Shown here piece after piece: positions 51,501 to 60,074 of a stretch of DNA of 64,000 nt. Source of the stretch: Pyxidicoccus caerfyrddinensis (GTDB lineage Bacteria; Myxococcota; Myxococcia; Myxococcales; Myxococcaceae); contig NZ_JAAIYA010000013.1 in the NCBI RefSeq assembly GCF_010894405.1, positions 1-64,000 on the forward strand. Direction: 5' to 3'. Below the pieces are notes generated by a model, which had not been told where the DNA came from, made no database searches, and worked only from the letters and a program-made list of their open reading frames with translations. Position 1 is the first letter of the stretch. Each line of letters begins with the position of its first letter. The position numbers were made by a program, and so were the translations under genes.

Positions 51501-52998
51501 GCAGGTACCGGGGCGGAGGCAGCGGCGCGCGGTTCGTGGTGGCGCCCGCCGGCTGGGGAACGGTGCGCCCCTTGGAGACGAAGCCGACGATGTCCCCCGC
51601 GGCCACCGGGAAGAGGGGACGGTCGAAGGTGACGACGGAGCCCTTCTTGAGGGACTCGATGGCCTTCTGGACGTCCTCGGGGCTGGGTTTCGTCAGCGCG
51701 AGACTCTGCCCGTTCTTCTTGCCCGTCAGCGGGTCGGCGCGGTCCTTCACCTTGAAGGTCTCCGCCTCGGGATTGAGCGGCTCCTGGGACCAGAACGTCT
51801 TGCCAACGTCCTCGGTGGTCGGGTCCAGGTTGACCACCGCGCCGTGCTGCAGCTGGAGGAACGCGGCGAGCCAGGGGGCCTTCTGGAACTCCTTGTCCTG
51901 CTCCGGCCCGCCGCCCCACCCGGGCGGGGCCAGGTGCATGTAGAGGCTGTAGAGTGGGTGGACCTCTGCGGAGGGCTGGCCGTTTTCCAGCGCAGAAAGC
52001 TCGTGCTTGACGAGGACGAAGCCCAGCGGCCGGCCCTCGGTGGCCTCCAGGAGGAACGGGTCGTCGCCTTCCTTCCCCGGCGTCAGCAGCCGCGCGGCCA
52101 CGACATAGCCGGGCATGGCCGCCTTGACGGGCACCAGCTCCTCTCGCGAGTCTGGCTCCAGGTGGAGGCCCGCGTGGATGTTCTGCTGCTTGCCCAGCGG
52201 GAAGTAGCCGCCGGCCCCGCCCTCGTTGAAGAAGTAGTACTTGAGCGGCGACTCGCGGCGCTGCATGTCCGCGCCGAACGGGTAGAGCACCAGCGGCGGC
52301 GCCTCGTCGGAGATGCCGACGATGCTGGAGCGCTCGTACTCGAAGTGCATGTAGTCGTGGTAGTAGCCGCCCCAGTAGAAGCCCAGGCTCTCGAAGATCT
52401 TCACGACCTTCTGCGGCATATCGAACGGCTTCGCTTCGTCGTAGTCGTTCGTTCCCCAGTTGATGTCGATGGCGCTGCCGAAGGCGTGGTTGGAGAGCAG
52501 GTTCTTCTTGGCCGTCTTCCCCTTGCCGTAGTTGACGAGCTCGTCGAAGGCCTGATTCTTCAGGTCGCGCTTCGCGAACTCGATGTTCCAGGCGCCACCG
52601 ACACCGGCGTACTCGCCGCGGCCCTTGAGGGCGGCGTGGACGCTGTCGTTGAGCATGTACCGGAAGAAGTAGCCGCCCACCTCGTGCAACACGTAGGGCA
52701 GCCGGGCCGCCTTGATCTTCTCGAAGGCCGTCTGGATGAGCGGTGCGAGCTTGCGGTTGACCCGCACGTTGATGGACCGGCTCTTGTCGGGGCCGAAGCC
52801 CACCACGGGCACGCTGACGATGTTGTTCGCCTCGAAGCCGTCGACGAGCGGATTGCCCAGCAGCCGCGTCGTGTTGGCGAACTTCTTGTTCCCATCCGTG
52901 CTGTAGAGCTCGCGCTCGAAGGCCGGGTCTCCGTAGAGGGCCCGGACCGCCGGCTTGCTGAGGCACTTGTGCGACGGTTCCTGCAGGGGATAGGTCAT
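48568..52998 (-). CDS. Giant M15 peptidase with a second, M23-like segment
   Basis: A 1476-residue protein. Residues about 100-225 are an M15 D-Ala-D-Ala peptidase: SNHAFGSAIDIN (zinc ligands H171, D178) and HDYMHFEY (H218). Residues about 270-505 look like an M23/LytM peptidase with a GLH rather than GxD first site, a YMHL (H355), and RYLHWELF (H500) where HxHF/HWEL is usual, so it is probably inactive. Near 1120 a short stretch (NFSFNEFLKHPTRG...LALRLQQLRDK) recalls the M15A N-terminus. The rest is beta-rich. There is no signal peptide. The ATG at 52998 overlaps the upstream stop (ATGA). Most likely a delivered peptidoglycan hydrolase. Confidence 0.85.
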   Translation of the reverse strand: MTYPLQEPSHKCLSKPAVRALYGDPAFERELYSTDGNKKFANTTRLLGNPLVDGFEANNIVSVPVVGFGPDKSRSINVRVNRKLAPLIQTAFEKIKAARLPYVLHEVGGYFFRYMLNDSVHAALKGRGEYAGVGGAWNIEFAKRDLKNQAFDELVNYGKGKTAKKNLLSNHAFGSAIDINWGTNDYDEAKPFDMPQKVVKIFESLGFYWGGYYHDYMHFEYERSSIVGISDEAPPLVLYPFGADMQRRESPLKYYFFNEGGAGGYFPLGKQQNIHAGLHLEPDSREELVPVKAAMPGYVVAARLLTPGKEGDDPFLLEATEGRPLGFVLVKHELSALENGQPSAEVHPLYSLYMHLAPPGWGGGPEQDKEFQKAPWLAAFLQLQHGAVVNLDPTTEDVGKTFWSQEPLNPEAETFKVKDRADPLTGKKNGQSLALTKPSPEDVQKAIESLKKGSVVTFDRPLFPVAAGDIVGFVSKGRTVPQPAGATTNRAPLPPPRYLHWELFSLSGDDGGFHFLTQQDPALKQLLLEVKEQRPDNFLQMPSDGAPSADNEVNTILGSTGVEVVKALKRAQYGRTLQEYFNDGTKFFSADAAREKAFTWPLPLTLDNKHKFAGTPGRQCTLEVLYKKAGKPLSKEVIPLNPKNQSKLDVTLNVPADADALALWSADFFADTVEVAPEVLREKRLESRTKLFQKAAGHRWRNLVLDHLNEWTPKGLGEQLAARDEAMLFEHLKDDPDFSVERLKKQLLPLCWWARPATREDPFGEVPVLGAEQKSLFGADAGRLPEDASIVNMHPVTALWLVDLLLEKERIALKKEWPPATLKRDESNEKPLYLGLLSRQATALSGLEVLAVLVQHGYGTTEGTEGAHVTFWLAPKGEGAAGPPRILCKAPYDEGVARARIRIPSWGQWEVYATGADDKRFVPAQTQATTFEVPRPVLTGQPFLLGTKQVKAASKQGPFRPLTTGSFVVSDHWPVALAGYVVFEYWKVPPKGQPPADVPPLPATLAVPVVAQRPPEESTAGGLKYKNDFIVGVEKKGTNPKVTPNFSFNEFLKHPTRGMIFDGNEAKFQLSVPLALRLQQLRDKCKPTTPGGKDLQLRVQYLSALGTSLLVGPSLGTPAALDTLMQKVALLPPSDPPGLFTITRDDTEVAIRITYHPPTQATGVLQLEFDPAPALGRLAAEALNGETAGETLHVRPRFIVPNTGHALHQSGTLTPVEGVPDVFTASAAQLKAACGNDFLEVVADKALPPVARFEFGDIQFKMGGNKLRTEVPLHGDANQWKAGEPLFKLAGASQSKRVGTVLQADWPLVDGQGARIPAMWGGPLKFTAEVSQAGKVLTPPPPVTLEVKVEPRLEALTHEVRAKDLAFTGKGHFIPTDADFRILCEKLDATTGQWVEDTTVNSAIRYKTPGDPAYGRCTELGVFEASVPKVALKKAGGPFRFTWRRRPDRAGAPRPVLGVVLDEPTTPQITIEELGL

Positions 52999-54167
52999 GG
53001 CGACCTCGTGTCGACGAACTTGCCCTGACGCCACCTGCGCACCGAGGTGCGCTCGCCCTTGTCCGGCACGCTCACCACGAGCTCGGGGACGCCGTCCTGG
53101 TCGACGTCCTCGAAGTCCGTCCGGGGTGTGTTCTCCGGGTCTCCGCCCGGCAGCCCGCTGCCGTTGGTGATGTCCTGTTTGAAGACCACCTTCTTCTTGC
53201 GCACGTCCAGGGCGCGCCCCTGGATGGAGTTCACTCCGTTCAGCGTATAGGCGTGCTTGAGGAAGACGATGCCCGGCTCCATGGCGTAGACGCAGGTGTC
53301 GACGTGCCGGGTGCGGTCGCACACGTGCTCCGAGGTGTCGGTCATCAGGTTCTTCATCCCGTCGCAGGACATGACGGTGACCTTCTTGGTCAGCTTGCCG
53401 TTCTTGCACTGCGTCTGGGAGCCGGCCAGGAGCACGCCTTCCTTCTCGACAATCCACGAGGCGGCATCGATGACGGGGTTCTTCCCGCGGGCCACCCGGC
53501 TTGGCCGGCACTTGGGTGACTCGGGCACCAGGTACGGCCCCAGGGTCGTCAGGACGGAGCGGGTGCTGGGCATCTCTCGCTCCATCCGCTTCAACGCCGC
53601 TTCGGCTTCCTCCGGGTCCTCGAACCTGCCCACCGCCGTGAAGACGGTGCCCTGCCCGCCGAAGAGGAAGCGACCTCCGCGGAGATCGTAGGGATACATG
53701 GGGTCGGAGGGCCTGAAGGGCGTGAGCGGCGTGCCGTCATCCTGCCGCTCGCCCTGCACGATGATGAGCGCCTGGCCATCCACCCAGTCGGTGTCGCAGG
53801 GCGACTCGGCGTGCGCCGTCGCGGGGCTGCTCGAAGGCGCGGGAGTCGCCGCCGCGGGGCTGCTCGGAGGCGTCGTCGCGGGCGCGGGAGGCGTCGCCGC
53901 GGGCGTTGCCGGAGGTGCCGCGGGCGTGGAGGCCGGTGTCGTGGTTGGGGAGGCCGCCTGGGCTTGCGGAGGCTTCTGCGCGCCGCAGTTGCCGCCATCG
54001 CAGGCCGCCGCGCCAGAGGCCGCCGGAGGCTGCGAGGCGTCCGCCGGGGTGGGGGGCGTCACACACGCCAGCGTCAGCAGGGTGAGGATGGCCGGCCACG
54101 CGGGGCGTGGGAACCCGGCGGACCGGAGGGATGCACTGCCTGCGCTCATGGGGTTTGTCCCGCTCAT
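52995..54167 (-). CDS. Predicted lipoprotein with FG-GAP-like motif, partner of the M15 protein
   Basis: A 390-residue lipoprotein: LTLAC with Cys 35, then a Pro/Ala/Thr linker to about 118, then an Asp-rich, Cys-containing domain ending with DFEDVDQDGVPELVVSVPDK, a calcium-binding FG-GAP-like element. It overlaps the M15 gene start by four bases, so the pair is translationally coupled, and a lipoprotein beside a peptidoglycan enzyme could be an immunity or anchoring protein. An alternate start at 54149 would shorten the signal. The ATG at 54167 is 6 bases after the preceding stop. Function unknown. Confidence 0.65.
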   Translation of the reverse strand: MSGTNPMSAGSASLRSAGFPRPAWPAILTLLTLACVTPPTPADASQPPAASGAAACDGGNCGAQKPPQAQAASPTTTPASTPAAPPATPAATPPAPATTPPSSPAAATPAPSSSPATAHAESPCDTDWVDGQALIIVQGERQDDGTPLTPFRPSDPMYPYDLRGGRFLFGGQGTVFTAVGRFEDPEEAEAALKRMEREMPSTRSVLTTLGPYLVPESPKCRPSRVARGKNPVIDAASWIVEKEGVLLAGSQTQCKNGKLTKKVTVMSCDGMKNLMTDTSEHVCDRTRHVDTCVYAMEPGIVFLKHAYTLNGVNSIQGRALDVRKKKVVFKQDITNGSGLPGGDPENTPRTDFEDVDQDGVPELVVSVPDKGERTSVRRWRQGKFVDTRSP

Positions 54168-54173
54168 GTTCGG

Positions 54174-55274
54174 CTATTCCATTCGCTCGAGGACGGTCAG
54201 CACGCCGCCGGGGCGGGTGCGCGTCAACAGGAAGGTGGTCATGTCGACCGCGCTGCCGCCCTCGGGGCTCATGCTGCGATCCACGACGGCATCCTCGATG
54301 CCGTCACCGTTGAAGTCTCCCAGCGCCCACAGCGCCAGGATGCCCGACACGCCGTTGCCCTGGACTCGGAGGGTCTCTTTGCGGTCGGGGTCCGCCTCGA
54401 AGCGCACCTTGCGGTCGACGCTGCTCCAGGTGCGTCCCTCGCGGCCGGCCCGCGAGCGCTCCTCGTCCTCTCCGGGGGCGAAGGTAGGGGCGAGGTCCGC
54501 CGGGAGGACATTGCCGAGCGCCTTCGTGGAGAAGAGGTCCCGGACATGGCTCACCCGCGAGGGCCGGGCTTGCGTCACCTTCTTCAGCGCGCGGCAGCGG
54601 AGGAGGCGGGCCCGGGCGGGCTGGAGTTCAATCGTGGCCGTGACGTCGAGGTCTTCCAGCGCCACGCCCTCCGCCTCGGTGCAGCGTTCGATTTCGCGGT
54701 CGCTCCGCTGGGGGAGCCGCCCGTCGCGCAGCTCCAGGACATGGCTCCATTCCCGGGCCAGCGCCTCGGGCGCCTCCGTGGGCGAGGAGATGAGGAGCCC
54801 CGAGAAGAAGACCTGCACCGGGAAGCCGCCGTCGCCCTGGCACAGCCCCCGGTTGTGGGCGATGGCCTTCGCCACGCGGGACTGCGCGTCGAGCTCCGCG
54901 GGGGCCTCGTCGAGCACCTGTCGGCACAGCTCGGGCTGACCGGCGCGCAGCGCGGCCAGGCCCAGGTCGGACACCAGCCAGCCCCGGTCCGTGGCGTCCA
55001 GTACGCTCCAGCAGGACTCCTTCGTCCGCCGCAACGACTCCACTGCGTCCGTGTACCGGCCGTCGCGATAGAGCTGCTCGGCGCTCCGGCGGCTCTTCGC
55101 GAGCTCCGGCTTCGAGCATTGCGCCGGGCTCGCGGAGGGCTCCTCTGCCCGGGCCGCCGTGAAGGGCAGCATCCCCACGAGGACCAGCACCCAGGCGCGG
55201 AGCCACCGCGAGCAAGACGCGGGCTCGCGGGTGCCTCCCGCTGCCCTCCGTGTCCTGTGCGTCAGCATCCCCAT
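54174..55274 (-). CDS. Secreted helical protein with C-terminal FG-GAP-like motif
   Basis: A 366-residue protein with a long signal peptide (hydrophobic LRAWVLVLVGMLPFTAARA, cleavage after ARA). The N-terminal half looks like TPR-type helices (SRRSAEQLYRDGRYTDAVES), the C-terminal end carries LGDFNGDGIEDAVV, again an Asp-rich repeat. The ATG at 55274 is chosen because AGGTG lies about 7 bases upstream; 55268 is also in frame. It lies between the LysM gene and the lipoprotein in the same operon. I recognise no named family. Confidence 0.6.
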   Translation of the reverse strand: MGMLTHRTRRAAGGTREPASCSRWLRAWVLVLVGMLPFTAARAEEPSASPAQCSKPELAKSRRSAEQLYRDGRYTDAVESLRRTKESCWSVLDATDRGWLVSDLGLAALRAGQPELCRQVLDEAPAELDAQSRVAKAIAHNRGLCQGDGGFPVQVFFSGLLISSPTEAPEALAREWSHVLELRDGRLPQRSDREIERCTEAEGVALEDLDVTATIELQPARARLLRCRALKKVTQARPSRVSHVRDLFSTKALGNVLPADLAPTFAPGEDEERSRAGREGRTWSSVDRKVRFEADPDRKETLRVQGNGVSGILALWALGDFNGDGIEDAVVDRSMSPEGGSAVDMTTFLLTRTRPGGVLTVLERME

Positions 55275-55299
55275 GCGAGTCACCTGGGGCCGTTCGGGT

Positions 55300-56310
55300 T
55301 CAGACCGAGAAGCTGAAGGGCTGCGGCCTGCGCGCACGCTTCACGCGGAGGATGTGGCTCTGGTCCACCGCCAACCCGCTCAGCGCCACGGGGCGGGGGA
55401 CGTAGAGGATGCCCGGGTCGTCGTCGCGGCTGAACACGAACTTGCCGCCCTCGTCCTTCATCGTGCAGCCCACCGAGATTTCCAGTCGCTGCTGGACCTC
55501 GGCCGGGTCCGTCGTCTCCCAGTTGAACTGGGCGACGTCATCCGCGGTGAGGTCGTACATCTCCGCGACGCTGTCCATCGTCTCGCCGTCGATGACGCGG
55601 TGCTCGGTCACCTTCACCAGAACGCGCTCCGACGTGGCCTTGGACTTCGTCCCCGCCTTCGAGGGCTTCTGGCCGGACCACGGGCCGCCGGTGCGCACCA
55701 TCGCCACGCTGTTGCTCAGCGTCGCGCCGTCGATGAGGGACAGCACGTCGAAGCTGCCCCTGGGCACCTTCTCCAGGTTGACGTTGCCGTCGGCGTCCGT
55801 GGTGACTTCCTTCTCCGTCTTGTCCGCGAACAGGATGCGCAGCTTGATGCCGGAGATGGGGCCGTCCGAGGCGTCATCCACCACCTGCAGGCGCAGCGTC
55901 ACGTCCTCCTCGGGCGTGACGGGCGGCTCCTGCTTCGGGACCTCCTCGGGGAAGGCGGGCGCGCCATAGCGCTCGGGCGGCGGGGCCAGGACCAGCCGCA
56001 GGTGGCCGAAGGAGAGCAGGGTGGCGGCCTGCTTCACCACGTCCTCGGGAGTGCGCGTCGCATGCCGGCCCAGGGGCCCGTGCGCCTGTACCAGCGTGCT
56101 CAGCGTCCTCAGGTTGGACTCGTCCTGCGCGAGCTGCCGCAGCCGGCGCTCCAGCGTCCACCCTCGGCCGGCATCCACGGGCTTGCAGCCTTGGGGGAGT
56201 GGGTCATGCAACGCGAGCAGGAGGTACTCGCGTTGCCCTTCTCTCAGGCGTTGATGGAGGAGCATGTGGAGGCTCGGGCCGAAGCGACATGACTCGGGTG
56301 GTTCAACCAC
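55300..56310 (-). CDS. LysM-containing protein, first gene of the peptidoglycan cassette
   Basis: A 336-residue soluble protein. A helical N-terminal region (about 50-105, RLRQLAQDESNLRTLSTLVQ) is followed by a transthyretin-like or carboxypeptidase-regulatory beta domain (about 136-205) and a LysM-like domain (about 235-283, EHRVIDGETMDSVAEMYDLT), which binds glycan chains. Such domain mixes occur in proteins associated with type VI or phage-tail-like spikes, but this is inference. The start is unsure: GTG 56310 opens the frame; ATG 56265 is possible. There is no signal peptide. Confidence 0.65.
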   Translation of the reverse strand: MVEPPESCRFGPSLHMLLHQRLREGQREYLLLALHDPLPQGCKPVDAGRGWTLERRLRQLAQDESNLRTLSTLVQAHGPLGRHATRTPEDVVKQAATLLSFGHLRLVLAPPPERYGAPAFPEEVPKQEPPVTPEEDVTLRLQVVDDASDGPISGIKLRILFADKTEKEVTTDADGNVNLEKVPRGSFDVLSLIDGATLSNSVAMVRTGGPWSGQKPSKAGTKSKATSERVLVKVTEHRVIDGETMDSVAEMYDLTADDVAQFNWETTDPAEVQQRLEISVGCTMKDEGGKFVFSRDDDPGILYVPRPVALSGLAVDQSHILRVKRARRPQPFSFSV

Positions 56311-56734
56311 ACAGATTGAGCCGGACGGAAAACTCAGCGGCTGTCAAATATCCCACAGCGCTTCGACAACTGTCCATCCCGTGGGTCGCAGCCCTTCAGG
56401 GCATGGCGGGCGATGTGGGCTCGTCCTTCAGGGTTGCAGGCTCCGGGATGCCGTCCTGGTCGACGTCTTCCACGTCTGTCTTTGGCTCGGTGTCGTCGTG
56501 GTCGAAGCCGGGTCGAGCAGGAGGACGCCGGGGACGTTCACAGACCTCCTTCACCGACTGCGTTCCCCAGCGGTCCTCACGGCTCCCTGCTCGGGTCCCT
56601 GGAAGTGCAGCCGGGCGGGCGGTCTCCTCACCGGCCCGCCCTGGTGGGCTTGGATGCGGTCCCCCCGCGGAGGGCGCTTTCCAGGCGCGGATCATTGGCG
56701 TGCGCGACGCCGGGGGCTAACATGCCCGCGCGAA
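56311..56734. other. Gene-poor stretch upstream of the cassette and the kinase
   Basis: This 424-base gap separates divergent genes. The part 56318-56370 is A/T-richer than its surroundings and could hold promoters for the cassette (a TTGACA reads on the - strand at 56342-56347 without a matched -10). The rest (56396-56695) contains a - strand reading frame whose second half is a gene scrap listed separately. No other gene is evident, and the + strand frame running into the kinase has no credible start before 56735. Confidence 0.45.
56396..56530 (-). pseudogene. Fragment resembling the end of the cassette lipoprotein
   Basis: On the - strand the reading frame (open from ATG 56695) ends with EPKTDVEDVDQDGIPEPATL, close to the lipoprotein's ENTPRTDFEDVDQDGVPELV near its C-terminus. 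The DNA shares the 18-base run GCCGTCCTGGTCGACGTC with the lipoprotein gene on the opposite-strand reading. The remaining ORF is Pro/Arg-rich with no signal peptide, so it looks like a remnant of a second copy rather than an active gene. A short, conserved motif alone is the alternative. Confidence 0.5.
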
Positions 56735-58999
56735 ATGGCCATGCAGGGTGGCGCCGCAGATGATCCCGACCGGGGGAGGCGCATCGGAAAGTACGAGATC
56801 CTCACCCGCCTCTCGATGGGCGGCATGGCGGAGCTCTTCCTCGCGTTCACCTCGGGCCCCGGCGGCTTCCGCAAGTTCGTCGCGGTGAAGCAGATCCTCC
56901 CGGACATCAAGAAGGACGAGCAGTTCGTCAAGATGTTCCTCGACGAGGCGCGCATCACCGCGGCCTTCTCGCACGCGAACATCGGGCAGGTGTTCGACCT
57001 GGGCGAGGAGGGTGGTGAGCTGTACCTCGCCATGGAGTTCCTGCCGGGGCAGAACCTCGAGCAGGTGGTGAAGGCCTCCACGCGGCAGGGCTACGCGCTG
57101 CCCATGGGCTTCATCGGGCGCGTCATCCGGGATTCCTGCCTGGGCCTGCACTACGCGCACCACTTCACGGACCCGTCGGGCCGGCCCGCGGTGGTGGTGC
57201 ACCGCGACGTGTCCCCGAAGAACGTGATGCTCACCTACGACGGCGTCGTGAAGGTGATCGACTTCGGCATCGCCAAGGCGCGCGGGCGGCTGGGCCGCAC
57301 GCAGGTGGGCATGGTGAAGGGGACCAGCGGCTACATGTCCCCGGAGCAGGTGCGCGGCGCGCCCCTGGACGGCCGCAGCGACCTGTTCTCCGTGGGCGTC
57401 ATGCTGCACGAGATGCTCTGCGGCCAGCGGCTGTTCAGCGGCCCGCACGAAGCCGCGGTGATGCTCCAGATCGTCGAGGGCGACATCCCGGCCCCGCGCT
57501 CCATCAACCCGGACGTGCCCGAGGCCCTGGAGGCCGTCGCGCTGCGCGCCCTGGCGCGCGACGCGTCCCAGCGCTTCACCAGCGGCCGGGAGATGTCGCG
57601 CGCCATCGAGGCGGCGCTCGGCCCGGAGCTGTTCGACGAGGACGGCATCACCGCGGTGATGGGTGACCTGTTCGCGGACAAGCGGCAGAAGACGCGCACG
57701 CTCCTGGAGCTCGCCAGCAGCGCGGAGGACGCGCGCGTCAGCGAGGTGGCCGGCGCCCTCCAGCAGGACGACGGCGGGGGAGACAGCGCTCCCACCGCGC
57801 AGGTGCCGGCGAAGCGGGCGCGCCTCGCACCCGCCGTCCCCACCGAGAGCAGCACCCCCACCCGCGCCGGCAGCGGGCCCAAGCCGGTGCCCCAGCGGCG
57901 CCCCCCGGAAGCCGCCGCCACGCGCGTCGCCCCCGCCAGCAGTGGCAGTGGCCCCAAGCCGGTGCCCCAGCGCCGCCCGACGGAGGCCGCCGCGCGCACG
58001 CCCCGGCCCGCGCAGGACGCGGCGCCCGCCACGCGCACGCCCCGGCCCCGCCCCGCGCCCCGCCAGGAAGAGCCCGAGGTCGAGGCCGCCGAGACATTCG
58101 ACGAGCCCAGCGACCTGGCGACGCAACGCTTCCGCACGCGGCCTCCGCGCCCCGGTGCACGCCCGGCGGCACGTGCGGCCCCTCGCGCCGACACGCCCGT
58201 GGAGACGTCGGCCGCGCGCCCGGCGTCGCGCTGGGTGGGCCGCCTGTTCCTGCTCGCGCTGCTGGGCGGCCTGGGCTGGCTCGCGACGCTGCCCATGGTC
58301 CGCGCGCAGTTCGTCCCCGCCTACGAGTCCGCGAGGGCCTGGGTGAAGGCGGAGCTGGACCCCGCGCCTCCGGTGGACCCCGCCGCCAGCGCGGCCTGGC
58401 CTCCGCCCCAGAAGGCCGGTCCTCCGCCGGGCTTCCCACGCGGCGTGGAGGAGGCCCCGCCGCCGGCCGCCGAGCCCGCCGTCGCCGCCGTGGCCGCGGA
58501 CACCGAGGCCCCCGCCCCCAGTGAGGAAGGGCAGGGGACCCGCACTGAATCCAAGGGGACGCGGTCCTCGCCCGGCCGCAAGGCGAAGGACGGAGCCACC
58601 GCTTCGCGAGAGCCCTCGGGCTCCGACACGGGCAGGACGACGAAGCGCGCTCGCACCCCGGCGGAGGAGGCGGCCGCCGAGCCCGTCACCACGGTGACGC
58701 AGAACCCGGATGACGTGGGTGAGGTGCTGGACACCAGCACGCCCAAGGGGGCAGCGAAGGCGGGGCTCGGGTGGCTCACCCTCCAGACGGTGCCTCGCGC
58801 CGCGGTGTTCGACGGGGCCACCCAGCTGGGCACCACGCCGTTGCAGAAGATGCCGCTGCCGGTGGGCACCTACCGCCTGCGCGTGGTCGACCCCACGGAC
58901 GCGGAGGCGGCGAGCAGGCTCCTGTCCGCGCCCGTCAAGCCGGGCGAGGTGACGAAGATTCAGATTCGACTGGCGGACCTCCCTCTGTACAAGGAGTGA
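56735..58999 (+). CDS. Membrane-anchored Ser/Thr protein kinase with PEGA domain
   Basis: A 754-residue kinase. The domain (about 19-290) has K52, HRDVSPKN (D158), DFG at 176-178 and SPEQ; the loop reads LSMGGMAELFLA. A Pro/Ala/Arg-rich linker includes two GSGPKPVPQRRP repeats, then one membrane helix (about 500-522), a second low-complexity stretch and a C-terminal PEGA domain (GWLTLQTVPRAAVFDGATQL), which in myxobacterial kinases lies outside the inner membrane and may sense a ligand. The start at 56735 has no clear ribosome binding site; ATG 56741 is possible. glyQ follows 82 bases downstream. Confidence 0.88.
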   Translation: MAMQGGAADDPDRGRRIGKYEILTRLSMGGMAELFLAFTSGPGGFRKFVAVKQILPDIKKDEQFVKMFLDEARITAAFSHANIGQVFDLGEEGGELYLAMEFLPGQNLEQVVKASTRQGYALPMGFIGRVIRDSCLGLHYAHHFTDPSGRPAVVVHRDVSPKNVMLTYDGVVKVIDFGIAKARGRLGRTQVGMVKGTSGYMSPEQVRGAPLDGRSDLFSVGVMLHEMLCGQRLFSGPHEAAVMLQIVEGDIPAPRSINPDVPEALEAVALRALARDASQRFTSGREMSRAIEAALGPELFDEDGITAVMGDLFADKRQKTRTLLELASSAEDARVSEVAGALQQDDGGGDSAPTAQVPAKRARLAPAVPTESSTPTRAGSGPKPVPQRRPPEAAATRVAPASSGSGPKPVPQRRPTEAAARTPRPAQDAAPATRTPRPRPAPRQEEPEVEAAETFDEPSDLATQRFRTRPPRPGARPAARAAPRADTPVETSAARPASRWVGRLFLLALLGGLGWLATLPMVRAQFVPAYESARAWVKAELDPAPPVDPAASAAWPPPQKAGPPPGFPRGVEEAPPPAAEPAVAAVAADTEAPAPSEEGQGTRTESKGTRSSPGRKAKDGATASREPSGSDTGRTTKRARTPAEEAAAEPVTTVTQNPDDVGEVLDTSTPKGAAKAGLGWLTLQTVPRAAVFDGATQLGTTPLQKMPLPVGTYRLRVVDPTDAEAASRLLSAPVKPGEVTKIQIRLADLPLYKE

Positions 59000-59081
59000 C
59001 CGCGTCCTTGACGCTCTGGACCCCCCTCACTAGGGTCCGCGCGTTTCTCCTTCGACGCACTGCGAGAAGGATCCGCCAGTC

Positions 59082-60063
<982 letters not shown>

Positions 60064-60074
<11 letters not shown>

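Noticed and set aside
48532..53028. Open reading frame of about 1500 codons on the + strand opposite the M15 gene
   Set aside because: Same bias effect; Arg/Leu/Glu-rich with no domains, whereas the - strand frame has clear M15 motifs.
46430..56310. Prophage or tailocin remnant
   Set aside because: Two cell wall enzymes are present, but no tail, capsid, holin, integrase or portal-like gene is seen on either side.
56264..56734. Upstream extension of the PEGA kinase reading frame
   Set aside because: Sequence before 56735 is low-complexity and matches no kinase N-terminus; the conserved kinase region starts about 20 codons later.
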